Source: a virus
Direction: 5' to 3' (one strand)
IMG/VR virus record: IMGVR_UViG_3300030380_002445
Span: 1 to 30,196 of that record
Length of the DNA stretch: 30,196 bases
The number at the start of each line of letters is the position of its first letter. The stretch's first letter is position 1. The notes under the pieces are model-generated. The model was not told the DNA's origin and did not search any database. It worked only from the letters and a program-made list of their open reading frames with translations. Below, one piece after another: positions 15,562 to 22,107 of the stretch. Made by a program: the position numbers and the translations under genes.

Positions 15562-16005
15562 TTAGGGGGCTAGGTAAGTGCGTTTAACTTTTGATTCGTC
15601 AAAGAATTTTTCTGCTAAATGACAGCTTTTTTGCCACTTGTGAGGAATCTTCTCCCACTTCATTACCACTTCAGAAATCCCTACCTGAATGATCGCCTTT
15701 GCACACTCGTGACAAGTCGGAAGGCCGTAGACAAACATCGTAGAACCATCCAATGAAACTCCGTTGCGTGTTGCGTTGTAGATCGCATTCACTTCAGCAT
15801 GAACAATTCTTTCATACTTTTTTTCTCGATCATCGTAGTATTTTGGATCGTCGTCCATACCTCTTGGGAATCCGTTGTATCCCTGTGAGAGAACTTGACC
15901 GTGGTTTCCTACGATTATCGCACCTACCTTTTTTGATGGATCTTTGCTCCAAGTGGCGACTTCACCAGCAAGATCATAATATCTGTTTTTCCACTGTCCG
16001 TTCAT
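15562..16005 (-). CDS. dCMP deaminase
   Basis: A 147-residue zinc-dependent deoxycytidylate deaminase, converting dCMP to dUMP, the precursor of dTMP. The zinc and catalytic motifs are HAE at 69-71 (HAEVNAIYNA) and PTCHECAK at 96-103, where Cys98 and Cys101 are ligands; Glu71 is the proton shuttle. KKVGAIIV and GYNGFPRG are also typical. I chose ATG 16005, not the earlier in-frame codon at 16107. It gives a normal N-terminus (MNGQWKNRYYDLAGEVATWS) and an ATGA overlap with the CmoA-like gene, whereas the longer form would overlap it by more than 100 bases. Besides feeding dTMP synthesis, the enzyme draws on the same dCMP pool that feeds cytosine into the DNA. Confidence 0.92.
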   Translation of the reverse strand: MNGQWKNRYYDLAGEVATWSKDPSKKVGAIIVGNHGQVLSQGYNGFPRGMDDDPKYYDDREKKYERIVHAEVNAIYNATRNGVSLDGSTMFVYGLPTCHECAKAIIQVGISEVVMKWEKIPHKWQKSCHLAEKFFDESKVKRTYLAP

Positions 16006-16721
16006 TTCATTGCGATTGCTCCTATAAAGAGATGGTTTTGCCAGAAGGGTTGAATCTTCCTCGAATCGAATCCGGCAGTCTCCAACATTGAAATCAATTC
16101 TTGCCAAGTGTTAGGCTTCAACATATGTCGAAGAGTCTTTTCCTTATCAAGAATGTCCTTATCTTCAAATGTCTTTCTCTTGTGATCGTAGAAAGTAAAT
16201 GTGATCATATCTTGAAGCCTCGAATCAGAAGAAATAGTTTTTTCTGAAAAGATAAATGCACCACCCGACACAAGACTATCGTAGATCTTTTTCAAGATTC
16301 CTTGTCGTTCAGATGGAGGCATAAACTGTAGAGTAAAGAGAGATGTAATCAAAGAATAACTGGATGACTTGAACTTGAAGTTTCGAATGTCCTCGACGTG
16401 AAACTTCGCACGACCCAGTTCTTTTTGTTTAATCTGTTCTTCTCGATTCAACAAACCAGTATGAAACCCACTTGCATACTCAACTCCAACATAAAGAGTC
16501 TTAGGAGCGAATGAGCGATTCTGTTCCATCATGGCCATGATGGTTTTTCCGGTTGAACAACCAATGTCCAGAACCATTTTGTCTGAATCATTCTCAACAA
16601 AGTATTGAGAGAGATTCACTACATCGTCGTGGAGGTTAGAGTAACCTCGAATCGAATCTTCGATGTGGTTGTCAAACCCTTCTTCTCGATGGGCAAAGGT
16701 AAAATCAGGTGTGTTTTTCAT
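16002..16721 (-). CDS. CmoA-like SAM-dependent enzyme (carboxy-SAM synthase homologue)
   Basis: A 239-residue class I SAM-binding protein that follows E. coli CmoA along its length. It has DFTFAHRE near the start, IRGYSN (24-29, matching VPGYSN with Tyr39), the SAM loop LDIGCSTG (51-58), FTLQFMPPSERQ (129-140), GGAFIFSEK and an AGF...C-terminal strand pair. CmoA makes carboxy-SAM from SAM and prephenate, normally for tRNA wobble-uridine modification. Here some positions differ: Asn132 of CmoA aligns with Leu, and the Arg199 that binds the carboxylate aligns with the DKEKTLRH region (192-199), where an exact match is not evident. The product could be carboxy-SAM or a related SAM derivative. 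The gene overlaps the DNA cytosine methyltransferase by 17 bases and has no visible Shine-Dalgarno, suggesting coupled translation. No CmoB is seen, so DNA is a plausible target. Confidence 0.82.
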   Translation of the reverse strand: MKNTPDFTFAHREEGFDNHIEDSIRGYSNLHDDVVNLSQYFVENDSDKMVLDIGCSTGKTIMAMMEQNRSFAPKTLYVGVEYASGFHTGLLNREEQIKQKELGRAKFHVEDIRNFKFKSSSYSLITSLFTLQFMPPSERQGILKKIYDSLVSGGAFIFSEKTISSDSRLQDMITFTFYDHKRKTFEDKDILDKEKTLRHMLKPNTWQELISMLETAGFDSRKIQPFWQNHLFIGAIAMK

Positions 16722-17856
16722 TGTATATTTTTAGAACATTTTCGTAGACTGCTTCCGCAATCTTTTTCATCATTAGAGGAGGAACCATACGTCCACAGCG
16801 TTCGGCACGTTGATTCCATTTTCCAGTAAGTTTAAAATCATCGGGCAAAGACATAATACGCTTTAATTCGCCTAATGTCAACTTTCTTTTTTCACTCCAA
16901 TGAAATGCACCGGCAGTCGTGTCACCACTACCCATGGCTGTTATAGTTGGGGCAGGAACTTCCAGAGAAACTCTCTTGAGATTAAAGTGATGACCCTTTG
17001 GATGGTAGTCCATACCAGTCAGAACCTTCTTTGGAAAAGTCTCCATCTTAGATCCAGTATCTCTCCAGTAGGCAGTTTTAGAGAACTTGTCTGTCAAGTA
17101 TTGAACCTCTTCTTTGTCATAGTCCAGACCAACCAACGCATCTTTCAAAGGAATGACTTCTTTGCTCGGTTCCGGAAACACATGACCGATTGTCATAAAG
17201 TTCAAACCGACTTCGTCCATCACGTCATTACGAATCGCGATAAAGATTACACGAGTCCTTGTTTGAGAAACACCATAGTAACGAGAATCCAGAACCTCGT
17301 AAGAAGGAGAATATCCAATCTCTTCAAAGGTGTTCAGAATACGCTTCAAGTATCCTTTGGCTTCTCCGATAGTCAACCCTTTGACATTTTCCGCAACAAT
17401 CACCTTTGGCTGAATGTCCTTTGCGACACGAAGAAACTCAAAGAAAAGATCTTCGATGTTCTCAACGATCTTACCATCAGAATAGTTTTTAGTTTGCCCC
17501 CATCCATCCGAATGACTTCCACCCGAAGAATGGGAAAGTTTTCCGGCAACAGAAAAAGCAGAGCAAGGGGGAGATCCATCAAGAATATCCAACTCACCTT
17601 CCTTGAGACCAACAAGATCCAAAAAGTCTGAACCCTTCAGTTCTTTGATATCGCCTGGAATGATAGGAGTGTTCGGATAGTTCTGTGCATAAGTGTTCTG
17701 AGCTTCTTCAACAAACTCGTTAATACAAAGAACATTTCCTCCGGCAAGTCGATAACCAGTCGAAGAACCACCACCACCCGCAAAGGTAGATATTACATTA
17801 AATTTGTTTTGTTTCGATGCCTCAATTACATCTTGTAAATTATAAGATTTATACAT
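16705..17856 (-). CDS. DNA cytosine-C5 methyltransferase with altered motif X
   Basis: A 383-residue C5 cytosine transferase. Motif I is FAGGGGSSTGYRLAGG (25-40) and motif IV is PPCSAFS (96-102) with catalytic Cys98. Motif VI is ENV (156-158) and motif VIII is QTRTRV (198-203). The target-recognition region lies about 210-320. Motif X is GRMVPP at 355-360, where the family normally has GN[A/S]VPP, so the near-invariant Asn is Arg356. Asn in this motif sits near the SAM cofactor, and its change to Lys or Arg in an engineered enzyme is reported to allow carboxy-SAM use. The CmoA-like gene follows with a 17-base overlap. No restriction partner is adjacent, so the role is probably protection of phage DNA. 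A promoter overlaps the end of the SHMT gene. Confidence 0.93.
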   Translation of the reverse strand: MYKSYNLQDVIEASKQNKFNVISTFAGGGGSSTGYRLAGGNVLCINEFVEEAQNTYAQNYPNTPIIPGDIKELKGSDFLDLVGLKEGELDILDGSPPCSAFSVAGKLSHSSGGSHSDGWGQTKNYSDGKIVENIEDLFFEFLRVAKDIQPKVIVAENVKGLTIGEAKGYLKRILNTFEEIGYSPSYEVLDSRYYGVSQTRTRVIFIAIRNDVMDEVGLNFMTIGHVFPEPSKEVIPLKDALVGLDYDKEEVQYLTDKFSKTAYWRDTGSKMETFPKKVLTGMDYHPKGHHFNLKRVSLEVPAPTITAMGSGDTTAGAFHWSEKRKLTLGELKRIMSLPDDFKLTGKWNQRAERCGRMVPPLMMKKIAEAVYENVLKIYNEKHT

Positions 17857-17863
17857 TTATACT

Positions 17864-17892
17864 ACTATGTACTATTTTCACCTATTTGTCAA
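17864..17892 (-). promoter_or_regulatory. Promoter before the cytosine methyltransferase gene
   Basis: TTGACA (17887-17892, overlapping the SHMT stop codon), 17 bases, CATAGT (17864-17869), then seven bases to the ATG. It allows the methyltransferase, CmoA-like and dCMP deaminase genes to be expressed apart from the upstream cluster. Confidence 0.5.
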
Positions 17893-19043
17893 CACAATAT
17901 ATCAGAAATTTTATTCGCGAGATTCTCGAACCATTCAGTATCTCCGCCGTGTCGAGTCGTTTCAGCGGCAGTACCAATTCGTATTCCGCTCGTCTCGGTG
18001 AATGCTCTTGGATCGTTTGGAATCCCATTCTTGTTGACTGTGATACCATTCTCTTCAAGAAGATCAGCGGCTTCACGTCCACTGTACTTACTCTTAGATA
18101 GATTCAACAAAAGGATGTGACTGTCTGTTCCATCCGTTTGAATTTTGATACCTCGTTTCCGAAAGATCTTTCCCATCGCCTGTGCGTTTTCAACGACATT
18201 CAACGCATAGGTTTCAAACTCCGGTTTCAGCGCCTCGCGGAAACATTGTGCCTTTGCCGCAATGATATGCATCAGTGGGCCACCTTGAGTGCCGGGGAAA
18301 ACGGCGCTGTTGATTCTTCGAGTGTAATCTTTCTTGTTCCACAAAATGATCCCACCTCGTGGCCCTCGAAGAGTCTTGTGAGTTGTTGAAGTGACTACAT
18401 CTGCATAAGGAAATGGAGTCTCGTAAGCGGATCCTGCAATCAATCCAGAATAGTGTGCGATGTCTGCGAGAAGATACGCTCCACACTTTTGTGCGATTTC
18501 GTAGAACCGCGAAAATTCAATTTGTCTTGGATAAGCACTCGCTCCCGCAACAATCATTTTTGGTTTTATTGATAGGGCTTGTTCCTCGATTTCTTCGTAA
18601 TCCAACATACCTTCATCATCCACACCATAGGAATATGAGTGGTAAATTTTACCGGATATGTTCGGCGGACTTCCATGCGATAGATGCCCACCTGAAGCAA
18701 GATCCATTCCAAGAATGATATCGCCAGGTTTTAGAAATGCTTGATATACGGCGGTATTCGCATTGGCGCCTGAGTGTGGTTGGACATTTGCATACTTACA
18801 ACCAAAGAGAGACTTCACCGTTTCGATGGCCAGATCCTCGATCTCGTCCATATGATCACAACCGTTATAGTAGCGCTTCTTTGGATATCCCTCGGCGTAC
18901 TTATTTGTGAAGACACTTCCGCAAAACCACATTACGGCCTCGCTTGCGAAGTTCTCACTTGCGATCAGTTCAATGGTTTTGTGCTGACGAACCTGTTCGT
19001 TTTGTAAAATTCTTAGAACGTCTCTGTCTGGTTCTATGCTCAT
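17889..19043 (-). CDS. glyA: Serine hydroxymethyltransferase
   Basis: A 384-residue PLP enzyme that interconverts serine and glycine while making 5,10-methylene-tetrahydrofolate. Visible family features are ELIASENFAS (25-34), NKYAEGYPKKRYYNGC (47-62), HSGANAN (90-96), the DIAHYSGLIAG segment and the PLP lysine region STTHKTLRGPRGG (219-231, Lys223). It is somewhat shorter than the usual 415-420 residues but all these motifs are intact. It overlaps the adenine methyltransferase by four bases (ATGA) and precedes the cytosine methyltransferase. A plain role is one-carbon supply for phage thymidylate synthesis. A role in base modification is possible but no hydroxymethylase is visible in this window. 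Confidence 0.92.
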   Translation of the reverse strand: MSIEPDRDVLRILQNEQVRQHKTIELIASENFASEAVMWFCGSVFTNKYAEGYPKKRYYNGCDHMDEIEDLAIETVKSLFGCKYANVQPHSGANANTAVYQAFLKPGDIILGMDLASGGHLSHGSPPNISGKIYHSYSYGVDDEGMLDYEEIEEQALSIKPKMIVAGASAYPRQIEFSRFYEIAQKCGAYLLADIAHYSGLIAGSAYETPFPYADVVTSTTHKTLRGPRGGIILWNKKDYTRRINSAVFPGTQGGPLMHIIAAKAQCFREALKPEFETYALNVVENAQAMGKIFRKRGIKIQTDGTDSHILLLNLSKSKYSGREAADLLEENGITVNKNGIPNDPRAFTETSGIRIGTAAETTRHGGDTEWFENLANKISDILC

Positions 19044-19897
19044 AGTTTTTCTTCTCCTGCAATTTCGTGATTCATATTAGTGTTCTGCCAAGAAATGATT
19101 CTCTCCTTGGCCGTGTTGAAAATTTCGGTGTCGCGTTCGATTCCTATGAACTTTCGTCCACTTCGAAGACAGGCAATCGCAGTTGACCCACTACCCATTG
19201 AGAAGTCGAGTACAGTTTCGCCTTCGCGGGTGTATGTTCTCACCAGATATTCGAGTAGATCGACGGGTTTTTGTGATGAGTGAATTCGACACTTAGGATC
19301 GACTACGGCGAAATCAAGAGTTGTCTTTGGATATCGCGTAGTAACACCGCCTGCGTAGTCTCTTTTGTTTGTCCCATGCCATAACTGTCCAACACTACTT
19401 CCCTTGGCGGATTGCGTCGGTTTGTGACCTTCGCTCATCTGTGGATAATAGCGGCCGGGCTTACGATAGAACACGTTGATTTCTTCATGGGCCCGGAGCG
19501 GTTGTCGCTTCGCGTGAAAGAAGTTCGTGGCTATATTTTTCGTCCATATCCAACTATATTTGTGGTTCTGGATCTGGCTTGCAATCAGCGGGTGCGTGAA
19601 TGGATTCGCGGAGTGTAGAGCGATCACTCCATCCTCGTCCAAGGAATTCCATAGAAGCGGCCACAACACCGGCCAATCGAGATGTTGATCCCAGTGACAA
19701 GCGGTTGACCCAAACGGCGGATCGGTTATAACGGCATCGGTCTTTATTTCTCGAATCACATCCATACAATCTGCGTTGTAGAGCGTAACACAAGATGGAA
19801 TTTTCTCATTCTTATTACCGAAAATTTTGTCCCAGTTTTGCTGCATTTGTGCATCGGGAATCTGTTCCAACCGTCTTTTGCTTCCCTTGCCATTCAT
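19040..19897 (-). CDS. DNA methyltransferase, DPPF type (probable N6-adenine)
   Basis: A 285-residue amino-methyltransferase of the beta-class order: the catalytic motif DPPF at 59-62 comes first and the SAM motif DFSMGSGSTA at 231-240 comes late. The methyl goes to an exocyclic amine, with adenine N6 most likely; N4-cytosine cannot be excluded. SSQKPVDLLEYL precedes the SAM domain as usual. The first 28 residues (GKGSKRRLEQIPDAQ...NWDKIFGN) look like a separate small phage protein fused on. The start is set by a 4-base overlap of its stop with SHMT and a 2-base gap after the previous gene. No endonuclease partner is adjacent, so it appears to be an orphan protective or regulatory methylase. 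Confidence 0.9.
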   Translation of the reverse strand: MNGKGSKRRLEQIPDAQMQQNWDKIFGNKNEKIPSCVTLYNADCMDVIREIKTDAVITDPPFGSTACHWDQHLDWPVLWPLLWNSLDEDGVIALHSANPFTHPLIASQIQNHKYSWIWTKNIATNFFHAKRQPLRAHEEINVFYRKPGRYYPQMSEGHKPTQSAKGSSVGQLWHGTNKRDYAGGVTTRYPKTTLDFAVVDPKCRIHSSQKPVDLLEYLVRTYTREGETVLDFSMGSGSTAIACLRSGRKFIGIERDTEIFNTAKERIISWQNTNMNHEIAGEEKL

Positions 19898-19899
19898 AC

Positions 19900-20250
19900 T
19901 TATTTAGCAGGGAAAACATCGATTGAAATGTAATGACTGACATGAAAGTAATCTGTCATAGCATCACTCTCATTGAAGTAATCCTTTCCATACATCGCCG
20001 CAGTCAACTCATCGAACAACTTGGTGATCTCTGGAGAGAAATTATTGTAGTGATAAGGATTGATCGACAATCCCCACTCTCTCTTGAAGTCGTCCATGTG
20101 ACTCTCAAAGAGACCGCGAACGTCCTTGATTTTCAGAGCAAGGGTCGAATAATTTCGAACCGACAACGATCCCTTAAGACCGTACTTTTTAAGGATTTTC
20201 TTGATAGCAGGAGCTCTCTCTGCTTTTCGTTCTTTATTCATGTGTGCCAT
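19900..20250 (-). CDS. Conserved small phage protein, function unknown
   Basis: A 116-residue protein starting MAHMNKERKAERAPAIKKIL, with a core GLKGSLSVRNYSTLALKIK and an aromatic second half (SINPYHYNNFSPEITKLFDELTAAM). The pattern is familiar from phage genomes but uncharacterised. It has a good Shine-Dalgarno (AGGAAA) and an early-type promoter with a 29-base leader. It is the first gene of the cluster leading into the two DNA methyltransferases and SHMT, so it may be an accessory to them or simply co-transcribed. Confidence 0.75.
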   Translation of the reverse strand: MAHMNKERKAERAPAIKKILKKYGLKGSLSVRNYSTLALKIKDVRGLFESHMDDFKREWGLSINPYHYNNFSPEITKLFDELTAAMYGKDYFNESDAMTDYFHVSHYISIDVFPAK

Positions 20251-20279
20251 AATTATTTCCTATCTCAGTTTCTATTATT

Positions 20280-20333
20280 ACTCTAAACCAATTTTGTTGA
20301 ATGTCAACCCTATTTTTGTTAATTATTTGTAAA
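20280..20333 (-). promoter_or_regulatory. Early-type promoter with TTTACA boxes, before the methylase cluster
   Basis: TTTACA (20328-20333), a second, degenerate copy TTAACA (20317-20322), nine bases, TTGACA (20302-20307), 16 bases, TAGAGT (20280-20285). Part of the upstream boxes doubles as the end of the preceding coding sequence. The leader is 29 bases. Confidence 0.72.
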
Positions 20334-20543
20334 AGAGTGGTCAGCCACCGTAAGACGATATTCCTCGACGGGATTGTCACCTTCGTCTTGTCGAAGAGAC
20401 TCGATCATCGCAACCGCCTGATCCTTCGTAGTAAACGACCACATAAGAGACCAATCGAAATTTCGGGTTTCGTCCGGTCTTTTTACAAATCGTGATTCGA
20501 TTCGGAAATCAAGCGGAGTATTTTCGTAAACGTTCATTGCCAT
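20319..20543 (-). CDS. Small phage protein, function unknown
   Basis: A 74-residue protein from ATG 20543 (MAMNVYENTPLDF), ending VADHSFTNN. It has DWSLMWSFTTKDQAVAMIES and EEYRLTV, a compact alpha/beta pattern. I rejected the longer reading frame beginning at 20783 because it runs through the preceding gene in another frame. No motif is recognised. It belongs to a run of four small genes after the AEP-like gene that are probably early host-takeover genes, judging by their promoters. Confidence 0.6.
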   Translation of the reverse strand: MAMNVYENTPLDFRIESRFVKRPDETRNFDWSLMWSFTTKDQAVAMIESLRQDEGDNPVEEYRLTVADHSFTNN

Positions 20544-20559
20544 AATTTTTATCTCTAAT

Positions 20560-20793
20560 TTAAGAAGTGGGGCCCCAAGGGCCAATCGTAGAACCAGCGC
20601 CCTTGAAGAAGTTGACGACCGCAACTGCCTTTTCGAGAGGATGTTCGTAGTGGATGGTGTAACCATCAGAGTAAATAACCGCATCTTCGGTAAGACTGAT
20701 CGTGCCGTGATCTTTTCCGTCAGGCCCGAAGACCTTTGCGGAATGTCCAACGTAACCTGCGAGGCGTTTTCTTTCTTCTTCAATCGTGATCAT
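20560..20793 (-). CDS. Small phage protein, function unknown
   Basis: A 77-residue protein (MITIEEERKRLAGYVGHSAKV...) with a beta-rich middle (DHGTISLTEDAVIYSDGYTIHYE). No family is recognised. Its promoter is strong and its -10 box ends six bases before the ATG, so the mRNA may start at or next to the AUG. The 3' end contains GGGGCCCC, which is only coding sequence. Confidence 0.65.
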   Translation of the reverse strand: MITIEEERKRLAGYVGHSAKVFGPDGKDHGTISLTEDAVIYSDGYTIHYEHPLEKAVAVVNFFKGAGSTIGPWGPTS

Positions 20794-20799
20794 GTCTAT

Positions 20800-20853
20800 A
20801 CTCTAAACTAATTTTATTGGATGTCAACCCTATTTTTGTAAAAAACTTGTAAA
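20800..20853 (-). promoter_or_regulatory. Early-type promoter with double TTTACA boxes, probable leaderless start
   Basis: TTTACA (20848-20853), TTTACA (20837-20842), nine bases, TTGACA (20822-20827), 16 bases, TAGAGT (20800-20805), then ATAGAC and the ATG at 20793. The downstream part (TAGAGTATAGACATGAT) is identical to that of the next promoter upstream. Confidence 0.75.
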
Positions 20854-20857
20854 TGCT

Positions 20858-21112
20858 TTACCAGAACCGACCGTACTTGTGTGTCGCTTTAGGGCGAAGT
20901 TCTGGAGGAATCTCGAAGACAATTTCATCGAAGTATTGATAAAACTTTTCCTCATCACGCTTGTAAGAAGGAACATCTCCAAGGACTTCGGTGTAGGCAT
21001 CGGCATCGATGAAATTCCAGTTGAAAGAACCGTCTTCTAAACGATTTTCTGGAAGTTTGATGGCGGCAACAATCGCCTCTTTAACTGTTTCTTTAGTAAC
21101 TCTCTTAATCAT
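20858..21112 (-). CDS. Small phage protein, function unknown
   Basis: An 84-residue acidic protein (MIKRVTKETVKEAIVAAIKLPENR...) with DGSFNWNFIDADAYTEVLGD and a Phe/Tyr-rich helix (DEEKFYQYFDEIVFEIP). No motif is recognised. It has its own early-type promoter with only six bases between the -10 box and ATG and no Shine-Dalgarno, like the neighbouring small gene. Confidence 0.65.
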   Translation of the reverse strand: MIKRVTKETVKEAIVAAIKLPENRLEDGSFNWNFIDADAYTEVLGDVPSYKRDEEKFYQYFDEIVFEIPPELRPKATHKYGRFW

Positions 21113-21118
21113 GTCTAT

Positions 21119-21173
21119 ACTCTACACTATCCTATACAGAAGTCAAGAGCTGACATGGTAAAAAAAATGTAAA
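21119..21173 (-). promoter_or_regulatory. Early-type promoter with double TTTACA-like boxes, probable leaderless start
   Basis: TTTACA (21168-21173), TTTACC (21157-21162), ten bases, TTGACT (21141-21146), 16 bases, TAGAGT (21119-21124), then ATAGAC and the ATG at 21112. Confidence 0.73.
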
Positions 21174-21177
21174 AGAT

Positions 21178-22107
21178 TCACTGAGAAAGAGCGTAGGAAA
21201 TCGCCCTTCCGGCTTCCATTGTCATCGGTCTTTGTTTGTACCAATTGCCTGTCTCAAGGTCGATCTCCTTGCAGAGACGAGAAACTTCCTCTGGAGTGAT
21301 CGGATACTTGGACTTGATCGCATTTGACGCGATTGAGACCATGATCTGATACATCTTTGAGTACCATCCTGTCTCGGTGATTGTCCGGTATTCAGCGATC
21401 ATCCTCTTGTTGACAAAGGGGCAGTCTCGATAGGTAGACCAAACAATGTTGGTATTTGTCAACTGATTCTTACGATGCTCCTCAAGTTCCTTTCTCATAT
21501 GTTCTGGAATGGAATCAAGGAAACTGTTGCGGAATCCTTCGACATACTCGTGTTTCTCCATCAACTCTTTAGGATTCAGAAAGTCTTTTTTGTTGGTAAA
21601 GATGAAATTGTTGGCGTTCGGATACTGAGCCGGAACATAGTACATTCGACTCAAGTCTTTGGTTTGTTTGTCACCCAGAGAATTGAACTCGGTGTTGAGG
21701 GCAAACCAGAAATGACGAATCTTATCGGAAGGTACAACATCCGTAAGAGGCAGAACAATTCGAAACTTTGGTTTCTCTTTCGTGCTGGATGCAGATGAGT
21801 AACAGATGAAGTAGTGGTCTTCAAAGACTCTTAACGCATCCTCAAACGTTGAGTCGTACTCATCCACATCCAGCGCGGCCCAACGGTTCCATTGGATTAC
21901 GTTGGTGTTCTTTCGCGTTGTGTTACTTTCGTAAGACGCCGGACTAATCAGAGGAGAACCTTGGCGGAAGTCGCCCTTCTTTGGTTTGTATCCTGGCTGT
22001 TTACTAAGATCGTAGAGAAGTCCCTCAAACTTCTCAAACGAATCAAAAGACATAGACTTATTAGTCTTGTTGTCAAAAATGGATTTAAATAATGTTAGGG
22101 AGTACAC
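21178..22107 (-). CDS. AEP-primase-like protein (primase/polymerase superfamily)
   Basis: A 309-residue protein starting at GTG 22107 (MYSLTLFKSIFDNKT), a start that keeps the LTLFKSI strand typical of these proteins. The archaeo-eukaryotic primase-like core is seen in WAALDVDEYD (77-85, with Asp80 and Asp82 as candidate metal ligands), YSSASST then KPKFRIVLPL (103-121), and the DLSRMYYVPAQYP segment (151-163). These match the D-x-D, S-x-H-like and DxSR patterns of phage and plasmid Prim-Pol relatives, although the usual His in the second motif is not evident. A primer-synthesis or replication role is therefore inferred. It overlaps the previous gene by 13 bases. Confidence 0.65.
   Translation of the reverse strand: MYSLTLFKSIFDNKTNKSMSFDSFEKFEGLLYDLSKQPGYKPKKGDFRQGSPLISPASYESNTTRKNTNVIQWNRWAALDVDEYDSTFEDALRVFEDHYFICYSSASSTKEKPKFRIVLPLTDVVPSDKIRHFWFALNTEFNSLGDKQTKDLSRMYYVPAQYPNANNFIFTNKKDFLNPKELMEKHEYVEGFRNSFLDSIPEHMRKELEEHRKNQLTNTNIVWSTYRDCPFVNKRMIAEYRTITETGWYSKMYQIMVSIASNAIKSKYPITPEEVSRLCKEIDLETGNWYKQRPMTMEAGRAISYALSQ

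Noticed and set aside
15562-16107. A longer dCMP deaminase start at 16107, giving 34 more residues.
   Set aside because: It would overlap the CmoA-like gene by 106 bases and the extra residues do not look like the family. ATG 16005 gives an ATGA overlap and a normal N-terminus.
17889-19043. SHMT as evidence for 5-hydroxymethylcytosine DNA as in T4.
   Set aside because: No dCMP hydroxymethylase or glucosyltransferase is visible in the window, so this cannot be supported here.
16705-19897. A classic restriction-modification system around the two DNA methyltransferases.
   Set aside because: No endonuclease or specificity subunit is recognisable next to them, and the neighbours are SHMT, the CmoA-like gene and dCMP deaminase.
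20571-20578. GGGGCCCC palindrome near 20571 as a regulatory site or terminator.
   Set aside because: It lies in the coding end of a small gene, has no T-tract and is explained by Gly-Pro codons.
20319-20783. A 154-residue reading frame containing the 74-residue gene.
   Set aside because: Its first half runs in another frame across the well-supported 77-residue gene at 20560-20793, and the sequence there is low-quality coding. ATG 20543 is the likely start.
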